Origin: Gallionellaceae bacterium
Lineage (GTDB): Bacteria; Pseudomonadota; Gammaproteobacteria; Burkholderiales; Thiobacillaceae
NCBI GenBank assembly: GCA_028714875.1
Contig: JAQTLN010000016.1
Coordinates: 42,484 to 106,483, forward strand
Reading direction: 5' to 3'
Length of the DNA stretch: 64,000 bases
Part shown: piece by piece, positions 47,371 through 55,652 of the stretch
How positions within the stretch are numbered: position 1 is the stretch's first letter
How the letters are laid out: every line of letters begins with the position of its first letter
Position numbers and translations under genes: made by a program
The notes under the pieces: model-generated
The model's input: the letters and a program-made list of their open reading frames with translations, nothing else
Told to the model about the DNA's origin: nothing
Databases searched by the model: none

Positions 47371-49464
47371 GTGAGTCAAGAGAAGCCCAAGCTGATTCCC
47401 GCGCGCGTGCTCGCGGTGGAGGACGACGCCATCACTCGTGTGCAGATGCAGCGCATGTTGTCGCGTATCGTCACGGAGGTTCGAGTCGCCGCCGACGGGG
47501 CCGAGGGCCTGGCGCTGTGGCGTGAATGGCGGCCCGATCTGGTGGTCACCGACATCATGATGCCGGTCATGAACGGCCTGGACATGAGCCAGGCGATCAA
47601 GGTGGAAGAGCCGGAAGCGCAAATCATCGTGGCGTCCTCTTCCTCCGAAGTGGAGCACCTGCGCCAGGCGCTCGACATCGGCATCGATCGTTATGTTTCC
47701 AAGCCCGTGGATGCACACCTGCTGCATGACGCCGTCGGCAAGTGCCTGCGCGACTTGCAGCGCCTGCATGACTTGCGCATGGCCAGCCTGGTGTTCGAAG
47801 CGGCCGGAGAGGGCGTGGTCGTGACCGACACGAAGGGCACCATCCTCGCGGTCAACCCGGCCTTCTGCGAGATTTCCGGCTATCGCGAGGACGAGGCGAT
47901 CGGCCAGACCCCGGCCCTGCTTTCATCCGGCCGCCACGATGCCGATTTCTATCGCCACATGTGGGAAAGCCTGCGTGGCCTGGGACGTTGGTCGGGGGAA
48001 ATCATCAACCGGCGCAAAAGCGGCGAGATTTATCCTGAGTGGCTGTCCATCGTCGCCGTGGACGAACCCGGCAAGCACGCGACCCGCTACATCGGCCTGT
48101 TTTCCGACATCACCGAGCGCAAACGCGAGGAAGAGCGCATCCGCCGCCTGGCGCATTACGACGTGTTGACCGGCCTGCCCAACCGCATCCTGTTTGGCGA
48201 TCACATGCAGCGCGCCCTGGCTCGTGTGCACCGGCGCAACGGCCAGATGGCCGTGCTCTACGTCGACCTGGACCGCTTCAAACCGGTCAACGATCGCTAT
48301 GGCCATGCCATCGGCGATCAGGTGCTGATCGAAGCCGCGCGCCGCATGGCGGCCTGCATGCGCGATACCGACACGATCAGCCGGCGCGGCGGCGATGAAT
48401 TCGTCGCCACCCTGGAAGCCCAGGACGCCAAGGACACCGCCGCCCAGGTCAGCCGCAAGCTGATCGATGCCATATCACGCCCCTATCTGATCAATGGCCA
48501 GGCGATTTCCATCGGCGCCAGCATCGGCGTGGCGATTTATCCCGACGATGGCGGCGACCCGGACTCGCTGCTGGCTTCGGCGGATGCCGCGCTTTATTCC
48601 GCGAAACATGAAGGGCGCGGCGACTTCCGTTTTTACCGCAGCGAAGACCAGCGCGAGGTCGAGGCGCGCCAGTCCCTGGATGACACCTTGCGGCGCGGCC
48701 TGGACGAGGCGCGTTTCGAGTTGCGCTACCTGCCGGAAATCAACCTGCGCGGCGGCAAGGTGGAGCGGCTGGAAGCCCTGCTGCGCTTCCGCCAGACCGA
48801 TGGCGAACTCATGGACGCGCGGTACTTCATGGCGCACGCGGAAAAACTCGGCATCACGCAGGAGTTGGGCAAGATCACGCTGCGCGCGGCGGCCCAGGCC
48901 ATCGCCGCGCTCGCAGCCGCGTTTCCCGAGCTGCCGCCGGCATCCCGCCCCGGCCTCACTCTGGACCTGTCCGCCCAGCAACTGGCCGGCATGTCGGACG
49001 TGCCGGGCGTACTGGAACTACTGCGAGTGAATAACCTGCCGGCGGATGCCGTCACTTTCGAATTTCCCGAGAGTGTGGTCACCGGCAACTCGGCCGGACT
49101 CGCCAACCTGCATGCGCTGTCCGAAGCCGGCTTGCAATTTGCGCTGGACGATTTCGGCGCCGGCTTCTGCTCTTTCAGCTTGTTGCAGCAACTGCCCCTG
49201 AAGGCGATCAAGATCGACCTGTTCTTCGTCGAGGAAATCGAGACCAATCCGCAAAGCCGGGAACTGGTCGCCGCCCTTATCGCCTTCGCCCGGCGCCTCG
49301 GCATCCGCACCGTCGCCGAAGGCGTCGATAGCCCGGGCCAACTCGCGTTCCTGCGTGAAAACGGCTGCGACGCCGTACAGGGCTATCTGTTCGGGCAACC
49401 GCTCACGGCAGCGGAGCTGGCGCCCTACCTGCGGGATAGACCCTGGGGCCGCTGGTTCGACTGA
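47371..49464 (+). CDS. Response regulator with PAS-GGDEF-EAL output
   Basis: The 697-residue protein starts with GTG at 47371 and has an N-terminal receiver domain (about 10-125; phosphoacceptor in LVVTDIMMPVMNG, switch lysine in YVSKPVD), a PAS domain (about 140-250), a GGDEF domain (about 260-425; RGGDEFVAT) and an EAL domain (about 435-690; LEALLRF). The EAL keeps LDDFGAGFCSFSLL, but the catalytic-site asparagine motif is changed (TLDLSAQQL instead of NLS) and IDLFFV replaces IDRSFV. Phosphodiesterase activity may be reduced or lost, while cyclase residues are intact. Its kinase partner is probably the orphan kinase at 42010. Confidence 0.9.
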   Translation: MSQEKPKLIPARVLAVEDDAITRVQMQRMLSRIVTEVRVAADGAEGLALWREWRPDLVVTDIMMPVMNGLDMSQAIKVEEPEAQIIVASSSSEVEHLRQALDIGIDRYVSKPVDAHLLHDAVGKCLRDLQRLHDLRMASLVFEAAGEGVVVTDTKGTILAVNPAFCEISGYREDEAIGQTPALLSSGRHDADFYRHMWESLRGLGRWSGEIINRRKSGEIYPEWLSIVAVDEPGKHATRYIGLFSDITERKREEERIRRLAHYDVLTGLPNRILFGDHMQRALARVHRRNGQMAVLYVDLDRFKPVNDRYGHAIGDQVLIEAARRMAACMRDTDTISRRGGDEFVATLEAQDAKDTAAQVSRKLIDAISRPYLINGQAISIGASIGVAIYPDDGGDPDSLLASADAALYSAKHEGRGDFRFYRSEDQREVEARQSLDDTLRRGLDEARFELRYLPEINLRGGKVERLEALLRFRQTDGELMDARYFMAHAEKLGITQELGKITLRAAAQAIAALAAAFPELPPASRPGLTLDLSAQQLAGMSDVPGVLELLRVNNLPADAVTFEFPESVVTGNSAGLANLHALSEAGLQFALDDFGAGFCSFSLLQQLPLKAIKIDLFFVEEIETNPQSRELVAALIAFARRLGIRTVAEGVDSPGQLAFLRENGCDAVQGYLFGQPLTAAELAPYLRDRPWGRWFD

Positions 49465-49608
49465 AGCGCGAAGGGCCGGTCCGCGCCGCCGCGCCGTCAT
49501 GTTTGTGGCGGCGACAAATGTCTGCTGGAAATAGTTCAATTGCCTGATCTATTGACCATTCTCAGTGCCCGGACAGATGCGTAATATGCGAGCCGCTACG
49601 AGAAGTAG

Positions 49609-49626
49609 CCTTTTTTGCAAAAAAGG
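49609..49626 (+). promoter_or_regulatory. Palindrome overlapping the cytochrome c ribosome-binding site
   Basis: The sequence CCTTTTTTGCAAAAAAGG is a perfect 18-base palindrome, and its right half overlaps the ribosome-binding site AAGGAG (49623-49628), eight bases before the ATG. It is preceded by a GCTAC-gagaa-GTAGC hairpin (49595-49609) followed by six Ts, which resembles an intrinsic terminator. The mRNA leader could therefore switch between structures that hide or expose the ribosome site. Confidence 0.5.
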
Positions 49627-49635
49627 AGATTACAT

Positions 49636-49941
49636 ATGAAAGCTATCGTTATCGCTGCTGCCGCTGCTCTGGCTTTGACCGCTGGTATCGCTTCCGCTGA
49701 CCAGGCCCTGGCCCAGAAAAGCGCTTGCATGAGCTGTCACCAGCTCGACAAGAAAGTTGTTGGCCCCGCCCTCAAGGATGTCGCCAAGAAGTACAAGGGT
49801 GACGCCAAGGCTGAAGAGCACCTCGTTGGTGTGATCAAGAAGGGTGGCAAGGGCGTTTGGGGCCCGGTTCCCATGCCGCCGCACCCGCAAGTGTCCGACG
49901 AAAACGCCAAGAAACTGGCCGAGTGGGTTCTTTCCCTCTAA
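49636..49941 (+). CDS. Periplasmic c-type cytochrome (c551/c5-like)
   Basis: The 101-residue precursor has a signal peptide (about 1-22, cleaved after ASA) and one heme-binding motif CMSCH (about residues 33-37). The axial methionine is probably in WGPVPMPPHPQVS. The compact mature protein of about 79 residues is like the cytochrome c551 family, electron carriers between the bc1 complex and terminal oxidases or denitrification enzymes. The start is the ATG at 49636 with AAGGAG ahead of it. Codons are highly regular, which suggests strong expression. A terminator follows. Confidence 0.93.
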   Translation: MKAIVIAAAAALALTAGIASADQALAQKSACMSCHQLDKKVVGPALKDVAKKYKGDAKAEEHLVGVIKKGGKGVWGPVPMPPHPQVSDENAKKLAEWVLSL

Positions 49942-49963
49942 GCCCGTCTTTCCAGGCAGGAAG

Positions 49964-49987
49964 AGCCGGGTTCGCCCGGCTTTTTTT
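49964..49987 (+). terminator. Intrinsic terminator of the cytochrome c gene
   Basis: AGCCGGG-TTCG-CCCGGCT is a perfect seven-pair stem with a TTCG loop, followed by six more Ts. It sits 22 bases after the cytochrome stop codon, so the transcript is monocistronic. Confidence 0.93.
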
Positions 49988-50034
49988 ATGGTTGTACCCT
50001 CACTCGGGTTTCCCTCTATACACCGCCGCCCTGA

Positions 50035-51093
50035 ATGGCTAATCAAGAACTCCTCCCCGTCACCCTGCTCACCGGCTTTCTCGGCAGCGGCAAGACCACG
50101 CTGCTGAATCATCTGCTGCGGCATCTGCCGCTCACCGCCGTGGTGATGAACGAGTTCGGCGAGATCGGCCTGGATCATCAGTTGCTGGAAGAAACGCGCG
50201 GGCCGCTGGCGCTGCTCTCGGGTGGCTGTGTTTGCTGCCAGGTGCAAGGCGCGCTGGCGCCGACCCTGAAAAACCTCTACATGGGGCGGCGCGACGGCAA
50301 ACTGCCCCCGTATGAACGCATCATCATCGAGACCACCGGCATCGCCGACCCGGCGCCCATCCTCGACACCCTGCTCTCCGACCGCTGGATCGCCGCCCGG
50401 CACAAGCTGGATGGCGTTGTCACCACGGTAGACGCGGTACTCGGCGCCGGGCAACTGGATGACCATTACGAAGCGGTGCGCCAGGTCGCCGTGGCGGATC
50501 GCCTGCTGCTGACCAAGCGTGACCAGGCCGATGCCGCCACAGTCGCCGCCTTGCGCGCGCGATTGACTGAGCTGAACCCCGCCGCGCCCATCCTCGATGT
50601 GGTGAACGGCGTCGTCGACCCGGCGCTGATCACCGGCCTCGGCCTGTTCAGCGCTTCCGGCAAGCTTCCCGATGTCGCGCAATGGCTGGCGCATCAGCGC
50701 TACAAGCCGGCGGCGCGTTCACTTCTGGGCGGCAAGACGCGGCCCGCCGAAGCGGCGCCGCACGACGAGCGTATCCGCGCCTTTAGCCTCACCTTCGACG
50801 AGCCGCTCGACTGGGTCGGCGTGCAATCCGCGCTGGACATGCTGCAAGCCTTCAAGGCGCCCAATCTGTTGCGCATGAAGGCCATCGTCAACGTGAAGGG
50901 CAAGTCGAATCCGGTGGTGCTGCATGGCGTGCAGCACCTCTTCTACCCGCCCGCCGAACTGCCGGCCTGGCCGGATGCGGATCACCGCAGCCGCTTCGTG
51001 TTCATCACCGCCGACCTGGATGAAGCCTTCGTCGCCAAGTTGCTGGAAGACTTCACCCAGGCGGCGGCCGGTGGCCTGCTGACGCCGGGTTAG
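50035..51093 (+). CDS. G3E-family (CobW-like) GTPase / metallochaperone
   Basis: The 352-residue protein has Walker A GFLGSGKTT (about residues 14-22), the metal-binding CxCC motif in GGCVCCQV (about 63-70), the Walker B region IIIETTGIADPAP and the G4 motif LLTKRDQAD. The C-terminal domain (about 240-350) is typical of CobW/COG0523 proteins. These GTPases deliver zinc or other metals to target enzymes. Which metal is used here cannot be read. The gene follows the cytochrome c terminator and is monocistronic. Confidence 0.9.
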   Translation: MANQELLPVTLLTGFLGSGKTTLLNHLLRHLPLTAVVMNEFGEIGLDHQLLEETRGPLALLSGGCVCCQVQGALAPTLKNLYMGRRDGKLPPYERIIIETTGIADPAPILDTLLSDRWIAARHKLDGVVTTVDAVLGAGQLDDHYEAVRQVAVADRLLLTKRDQADAATVAALRARLTELNPAAPILDVVNGVVDPALITGLGLFSASGKLPDVAQWLAHQRYKPAARSLLGGKTRPAEAAPHDERIRAFSLTFDEPLDWVGVQSALDMLQAFKAPNLLRMKAIVNVKGKSNPVVLHGVQHLFYPPAELPAWPDADHRSRFVFITADLDEAFVAKLLEDFTQAAAGGLLTPG

Positions 51094-51098
51094 CAGAG

Positions 51099-51130
51099 CG
51101 TCGGGTTACGCTGGCGCTAACCCGACCTAC
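51099..51130. repeat. REP-like palindrome between convergent genes
   Basis: GTCGGGTTA-CGCTGGCG-CTAACCCGAC is an inverted repeat with nine-base arms. It overlaps the stop codon of the RNase D-like gene and lies just after the GTPase gene. The motif is a known type of bacterial REP and can fold as a terminator for both convergent transcripts. Confidence 0.65.
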
Positions 51131-51744
51131 GCCTGATGCGCCAGCAGCCCCAGCCTTTCAAAACACAAATACAGCTCGCGGCCGGCCCAGGCGTCGGTGG
51201 CGGCGTAGCCGATTTGCGCGGGCGTTAAACGCGGCACGGACCAGTTGGTGGTGCGCGCCCCTTTCGGGATGCGCGTGCCCAGGAACAGCGCGGTCAGGTT
51301 GCGCAAGCCGGTCTGGCGGTTGCCGTGGCGTCTGGCGACATGGCCCAGGTCCACGACGGAAGCGGGTTCCAGTGGGAACAGGCGCTTGAGTTGGCCGAGA
51401 TCTCCGGCCAGCGCCACGCCGGTCTTGACGATGTTCGGGTTGTCCAGGATTTCGGCCAGCGCGTGGGAAAAATCCAGGCGCTGCAATTGCCACAGATACA
51501 CGCGGCGCGCCGTCGCCAACTGCACCAGACAGGGCAGGTAGTCCTCGCCCTTGTGGAAGGCGGGGCGCGTCTCGGTATCGAAGCCGACAATCCGCTCCTG
51601 GCGGATGTCGGCCATCGCCCGTTCCAGTTCGTCCTCCGTGGCGACCACCATGACTTCGCCTTCGTAGCGCCGGATCGGCAGGCGGGCGATTTCCTCGCCG
51701 CTGATTTCGCGGCGATATTCGGCAGGTAGCAGGGCAGTGCTCAA
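51127..51744 (-). CDS. RNase D-like 3'-5' exonuclease domain protein
   Basis: The 205-residue protein has a DEDD exonuclease fold. The first acidic motif is IVGFDTETRPAF (DxE), the second is around TGVALAGDLGQLKRLF, and the last is LTPAQIGYAATDAWAGRELY (YAATDA). There is no HRDC domain, unlike full RNase D. The start is probably TTG at 51744, which overlaps the glutaredoxin-like stop in a TTGA arrangement; a longer frame from 51828 would overlap that gene. Function as an RNA or DNA exonuclease is inferred. Confidence 0.83.
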   Translation of the reverse strand: MSTALLPAEYRREISGEEIARLPIRRYEGEVMVVATEDELERAMADIRQERIVGFDTETRPAFHKGEDYLPCLVQLATARRVYLWQLQRLDFSHALAEILDNPNIVKTGVALAGDLGQLKRLFPLEPASVVDLGHVARRHGNRQTGLRNLTALFLGTRIPKGARTTNWSVPRLTPAQIGYAATDAWAGRELYLCFERLGLLAHQA

Positions 51745-52130
51745 GCGGCGAAGCGCTCGCGCAGGTAAGCCATGATGTCGCCGGATTCGTACATCCAGCG
51801 TTCCTTGCCCTGCTCGTCGCGTATCCACAAACAGGGCACGGAAGGTTTACCACCCCCTTGCAGCAACGCCGCGCGGTTGGCCGCGTCGTGCTGGGCGTCG
51901 CGCTGTTCGATGTTGAGCGACAGGCGGCGCATCTCCTGGCGCACCTTGATGCAGAACGGGCAGGTCTTGAACTGGTACAGCGCCAGATCGCGGCATTGCC
52001 GGTCCACCGCTTGTTGCGCTTCCGGCGCGCGCGCCAGCCCCTCGGGCGCGTTCAGCCGCTCGCGCAGCAACAGCACGGGGCCCAATACCAGGCGCAAGGT
52101 CTTGAAGAAAGTTCGGAATATCCATTTCAT
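51741..52130 (-). CDS. Glutaredoxin-like protein with CPFC motif
   Basis: The 129-residue protein has an N-terminal hydrophobic helix (about 7-22, FFKTLRLVLGPVLLLRERL) and then a thioredoxin-fold domain (about 48-129). The active-site motif is CPFC (LYQFKTCPFCIKVRQEM), and the cis-proline is in KPSVPCLWI. It resembles membrane-tethered glutaredoxin or GST N-terminal proteins. It could reduce disulphides or glutathionylated proteins. It is translationally coupled to the RNase D-like gene downstream. The start is the ATG at 52130; the frame opens 13 codons earlier. Confidence 0.85.
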   Translation of the reverse strand: MKWIFRTFFKTLRLVLGPVLLLRERLNAPEGLARAPEAQQAVDRQCRDLALYQFKTCPFCIKVRQEMRRLSLNIEQRDAQHDAANRAALLQGGGKPSVPCLWIRDEQGKERWMYESGDIMAYLRERFAA

Positions 52131-52153
52131 GGTCGAGTCTCGGTGTGTTGTAA

Positions 52154-52257
52154 CTCCCCCCTTTATCAAAGGGGGGCCGGGGGGGATTGATACAAGGCGG
52201 GTGCGAGTGCGGATGTCGCTAAATCCCCCCTAGCCCCCCTTTGGGAAAGGGGGGGAC
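52154..52257. repeat. MITE/REP-like inverted repeat element, copy 1
   Basis: The left half (CCCCCCTTTATCAAAGGGGGG then CCGGGGGGGATT) and the right half (AAATCCCCCCTAGCCCCCC then TTTGGGAAAGGGGGG) are inverted copies of one about 35-base sequence. A 40-base spacer lies between them. A second element of the same type is at 55508-55610, and they share GTCGCTAAATCCCCC. Such nested palindromes are typical of small non-autonomous repeats. Confidence 0.75.
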
Positions 52258-52262
52258 TGTCA

Positions 52263-53774
52263 TCAAGGCGGCGGCCGTCGCCGGATGCTGGCGTTGGCGC
52301 GGGATTCCTTGTCTTCCTGGTTGTCGCCGGGGATGTCGAGGATGCGGACTTTCACCGTCTTGCCCTTCAACTTGCCGGCCATCAGCCGACGTTGCGCTTC
52401 CCGGGCGATGTCACGCGCCACCGCGACATAGGTGTGGAATTCACCGACATTGATCTTGCCGATCTGGGCCGCGTTGAACCCGGCCTCGCCGGTGAGCGCG
52501 CCGAGCACGTCGCCGGGGCGAATCTTGTCCTTGCGCCCGCCCAAAATCTGCAAGGTCGTCATCGGCGGCAGCAGCGGTTCATTACTGGTGGCGGGGAGTT
52601 CGTCGATGGGGTGCCATTCCACCTCGGTGCCCAGTTCCTTGACGATGTTGGCGACGCGGCGCATCTGGTTGGGCGAGGCCAGGCTCAGCGCCCAGCCATC
52701 CTGGTCGGCGCGGCCGGTGCGGCCGATGCGGTGGATGTAGACCTCGGGGTCGGGCGTCACATCGACGTTGATCACCGCTTCCAGTTGCGCGATGTCCAAT
52801 CCGCGCGCGGCCACGTCGGTGGCCACCAGCACCGAACAACTGCGGTTGGCGAACTGGATCAGCACCTGGTCGCGTTCCCGTTGTTCCAACTCGCCATGCA
52901 GCGCCAGTGCATGGAAACCCTGGTCGCGCAGCACTTTCAACAAGTCGCGGCATTGCTGCCGGGTATTGCAGAAAGCCAGGGTGCTGACCGGGCGGAAGTG
53001 GTTGAGCAGGCGGGCGACCGCGCCCAGACGTTCCTCGTTCGCCACTTCGTAGAAACGCTGGCGAATCTTGTCGCTCTCATGCCGTTCCAGCAGCTTCACC
53101 TCGCGCGGCTGGCGCAGGAACTGGCGGCTCAACTGGGCGATGCTGTCCGGGAAAGTGGCGGAAAACAGCATGGTCTGGCGCTTGTTCGGGCATTGCTTTG
53201 CCACGAACACCATGTCGTCGAAGAAGCCCATGTCCAGCATGCGGTCGGCTTCGTCGAACACCAGGGTGTTGAGCGCCTCCAGGTTGAGGCTACCGCGTTG
53301 CAGGTGGTCCATGATGCGGCCCGGCGTGCCCACCACGATGTGGGCGCCGTGTTCCAGGCTGGCCATCTGCGGGCGCATGGTGGTGCCGCCGACCAGGGAA
53401 AGAATCTTGATGTTGTCCTCGGCGCGCGCCAGGCGGCGGATTTCCTGAGTCACCTGATCGGCCAGTTCGCGGGTCGGGCACAACACCATGGCCTGTACCG
53501 CGAAGCTGCGCGGATTCAGGTTCGCCAACAAGGGCAGGGCGAACGCCGCCGTCTTGCCGCTGCCGGTCTTGGCCTGGGCGATCAGATCGTGCCCCGCCAG
53601 GGTCAGTGGCAAACTGGCCGCCTGGATCGGCGTCATGTTCAGGTAGCCGAGCTGGCGCAGATTCGCCAGCGCGGCGGGCGTCAGCGGCAGTTGTTCGAAG
53701 GCGAGGTTGTCGGGGGCGCCGCTCGTCTCGGAGTCGAGCGGCGGTTGTTCGGGGGAGGGGGAGCGATTGGGCAT
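52263..53774 (-). CDS. dbpA: DEAD-box RNA helicase DbpA
   Basis: This about 503-residue helicase has the motifs in order: Q motif LGYLNMTPIQAASLPLTL, AKTGSGKTAAF, PTRELADQV, GTPGRIMDHL, DEAD (FDEADRMLDMGF), SAT and IHRIGRTGRA. The C-terminal domain (RPGDVLGALTGEAGFNAAQIGKINV ... VAVARDIAREAQRRLMAGKLKGKTVKVRI) is the DbpA RNA-binding domain, which recognises hairpin 92 of 23S rRNA. It acts in large-subunit maturation. The start is the ATG at 53774; the frame begins eight codons upstream. Confidence 0.94.
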   Translation of the reverse strand: MPNRSPSPEQPPLDSETSGAPDNLAFEQLPLTPAALANLRQLGYLNMTPIQAASLPLTLAGHDLIAQAKTGSGKTAAFALPLLANLNPRSFAVQAMVLCPTRELADQVTQEIRRLARAEDNIKILSLVGGTTMRPQMASLEHGAHIVVGTPGRIMDHLQRGSLNLEALNTLVFDEADRMLDMGFFDDMVFVAKQCPNKRQTMLFSATFPDSIAQLSRQFLRQPREVKLLERHESDKIRQRFYEVANEERLGAVARLLNHFRPVSTLAFCNTRQQCRDLLKVLRDQGFHALALHGELEQRERDQVLIQFANRSCSVLVATDVAARGLDIAQLEAVINVDVTPDPEVYIHRIGRTGRADQDGWALSLASPNQMRRVANIVKELGTEVEWHPIDELPATSNEPLLPPMTTLQILGGRKDKIRPGDVLGALTGEAGFNAAQIGKINVGEFHTYVAVARDIAREAQRRLMAGKLKGKTVKVRILDIPGDNQEDKESRANASIRRRPPP

Positions 53775-53827
53775 CGCCGGATTATACGGGGCCGGCACAC
53801 CACTTCCGGCGGCTACCGGCTCCGGGC

Positions 53828-54253
53828 TTATGGCTCTTTGCTGGTCAGTGTCTTGCCCGCCGCGCCAGCATAGAACACCACGAGCTTGACCGGCGTGTCG
53901 CCGACATTGCGGCCATTGTGGGCGGTGTTGATCACCTCGGCCAAAGCCTCGCCCGCTTGCAGGCGCTTGGCGCGACCATCCTTGAGCGTCACTTCCAGCG
54001 TGCCTTCCAGCAGCATGGCGAAGGAGGGCACGGCATGGCGATGCCAGCCGGTTTCACCGCCCGGCGCGATCTCGACCCAGAGCGCGGTGATTTCGGCCTT
54101 GCCTTCCGGGTAGGCGATAGGCGCGCCGTTCCAACTTTCGCTGGTCTTGAGTAGTGGGATGACCTTGACGCTCGCGTTCTGCTCAAGGCCGAAGGCGGCC
54201 AGCGGCAGACATAGCGCCACGACGGCGCAAAGCGTTTGCAGGTGGCGTTTCAT
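53828..54253 (-). CDS. Exported cupin-domain protein
   Basis: The 141-residue protein has a signal peptide (about 1-22, LCAVVALCLPLAAFG) and one cupin domain. The metal-binding residues appear in TGWHRHAVPSFAMLLEG and in VINTAHNGRN. Periplasmic cupins of this size often bind small molecules or metals, and no specific reaction can be named. It is on the minus strand, followed by the dbpA gene. The next gene upstream is the 54-residue Lys/Glu-rich protein, 22 bases away, so they may share a promoter. Confidence 0.82.
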   Translation of the reverse strand: MKRHLQTLCAVVALCLPLAAFGLEQNASVKVIPLLKTSESWNGAPIAYPEGKAEITALWVEIAPGGETGWHRHAVPSFAMLLEGTLEVTLKDGRAKRLQAGEALAEVINTAHNGRNVGDTPVKLVVFYAGAAGKTLTSKEP

Positions 54254-54275
54254 GGTGTTTGGCTGCCGCCAGGAA

Positions 54276-54440
54276 TCAGTGGTCAGACTGTTCCGTCGTT
54301 TCATCCACAGGCGGCTGTGGCGTGGTCTCTTCCTCGGCGGGAGGCTGAGCTTCGCTTTTAGCCAGCCGCTTTTCTTCTTTTTTCTGTTTCTTGGCCAGGT
54401 CTCGCTGACGCTTTTCAAACGCATAGTTGGGTTTGGCCAT
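54276..54440 (-). CDS. Small Lys/Glu-rich conserved protein
   Basis: A 54-residue protein read from the ATG at 54440 to the stop at 54276. It begins MAKPNYAFEKRQRDLAKKQK and continues with charged Lys/Glu runs, then a Pro/Glu/Thr-rich tail (AQPPAEEETTPQPPVDETTE). I recognise the N-terminal part from small betaproteobacterial proteins, but no function is known. The basic helix could bind nucleic acid. The gene lies 22 bases upstream of the cupin gene, with a fair ribosome site (AAGAGAA). Confidence 0.72.
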   Translation of the reverse strand: MAKPNYAFEKRQRDLAKKQKKEEKRLAKSEAQPPAEEETTPQPPVDETTEQSDH

Positions 54441-54563
54441 GGGCAATTCTCTTCAGTTGGGTTCAAGGTGGGTATCAGGGTAACCCGTTTTGCCACGCGG
54501 CTGGCGTAGGCTGGAGCGGCGCGGGTGGATACACTTTCCCGCATGACACGACAGGAGATGATG

Positions 54564-55454
54564 ATGAGCACCCCACAGCGCGGCATTCTGGCCCCCGTTC
54601 CACGCCTGGCCAGGCACCTGTTTTTTTCGCTGGAAGCGGGCGCAAGCCCCGCCGCCGTGAGTGCGGCCCTGGCCGCGCTGGTCGGTCATGCCGATGGCGA
54701 GGCAGTCGTGGTCGGGCTGGGCGGTGTTCTGGTTGCGGCGCTGGGCGCCGACATCGACGGCCTGCATGGCTTTCCGACTTACGAGACGGCGGGCGTCGCC
54801 GTTCCTTCCACGCCGTTTGCCCTGTGGTGCTGGCTGCGCGGCGACGATTGCGGCGAACTGTTGCATCGCGGCCGTGATCTGGAACACGCGCTCGCCCCGG
54901 CGCTACGCCTGGATGGCGTGATCGACGCCTTCCAGTACGGCCCCAGCCTGGACCTGACCGGCTACGAGGACGGCACCGAGAACCCCGTGGATGAAGCGGC
55001 ACTGGCGGCCGCCGTGGTCAGCGGGCAAGGCCCCGGCCGCGATGGCGCAAGCTTCGTGGCGGTGCAGCAATGGGTGCATGAACTGGATCGCTTTGCCGCC
55101 ATGAGCGGCGAGCGACAAGACCTGACCTTCGGCCGCCGCAAAGCGGATAACGAGGAAATCGACGACGCCCCGGAATCGGCCCATGTGAAACGCACCGCCC
55201 AGGAAAACTTCAGCCCGGAGGCCTTCGTCCTGCGCCGCTCCATGCCCTGGGCAGACGCCCACTCGGCGGGACTGGTGTTCGTCGCCTTCGGCCACTCTCT
55301 CGCCGCCTTCGAGGCCCTGCTGCGGCGCATGGTGGGCGCCGAGGATGGCATTCGCGACGCCCTGTTCGATTTCACCCGGCCGGTCAGCGGCGCCTACTTC
55401 TGGTGCCCACCGATGCGCGAGGGACGGCTCGACCTGCGCGCGCTGGGGCTGTGA
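54564..55454 (+). CDS. Dye-decolourising peroxidase (DyP)
   Basis: The 296-residue protein has the DyP GxxDG motif in GYEDGTENP, containing the catalytic aspartate, the proximal heme histidine in PESAHVKRT and the conserved FVLRRSMPW arginine. The start chosen is the ATG at 54564 (MSTPQRGIL), seven bases after an AGGAG ribosome site; upstream ATGs at 54543-54561 are possible. There is no signal peptide, so it may be cytoplasmic or a cargo of encapsulins. It reduces peroxides using heme. Expression under OxyR is plausible but no operator was identified. Confidence 0.92.
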   Translation: MSTPQRGILAPVPRLARHLFFSLEAGASPAAVSAALAALVGHADGEAVVVGLGGVLVAALGADIDGLHGFPTYETAGVAVPSTPFALWCWLRGDDCGELLHRGRDLEHALAPALRLDGVIDAFQYGPSLDLTGYEDGTENPVDEAALAAAVVSGQGPGRDGASFVAVQQWVHELDRFAAMSGERQDLTFGRRKADNEEIDDAPESAHVKRTAQENFSPEAFVLRRSMPWADAHSAGLVFVAFGHSLAAFEALLRRMVGAEDGIRDALFDFTRPVSGAYFWCPPMREGRLDLRALGL

Positions 55455-55507
55455 AAGGCGCTTTTCACGGTAACGGGTGATGCGACGGGAAGCGCGCGAG
55501 GCTGTGG

Positions 55508-55610
55508 CCTCCCCCTTTTTCAAAGGGGGACTGAGGGGGATTTAGCGACGTTTGCCTGAGTAGCCGTCTCAGAAATCCCCCCTAACCCCCCTTTGAAAAA
55601 GGGGGGAACC
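55508..55610. repeat. MITE/REP-like inverted repeat element, copy 2
   Basis: The left half (CCCCCTTTTTCAAAGGGGG then GGGGGATTTAGCGAC) and the right half (AATCCCCCCTAACCCCCCTTT then AAAAAGGGGGG) are inverted copies, with a spacer between. It shares GTCGCTAAATCCCCC (in reverse complement) with the copy at 52154-52257. It lies between the convergent DyP peroxidase and nitrate-transporter genes and may terminate both. Confidence 0.75.
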
Positions 55611-55652
55611 GCCGCGTCACCCGTTAACGCGAAAAGCGCCCGGTGAAACGCA

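Noticed and set aside
49552..49587. TTGACC and TAATAT as the cytochrome c promoter
   Set aside because: The spacing is about 24 bases, too long for a sigma-70 promoter.
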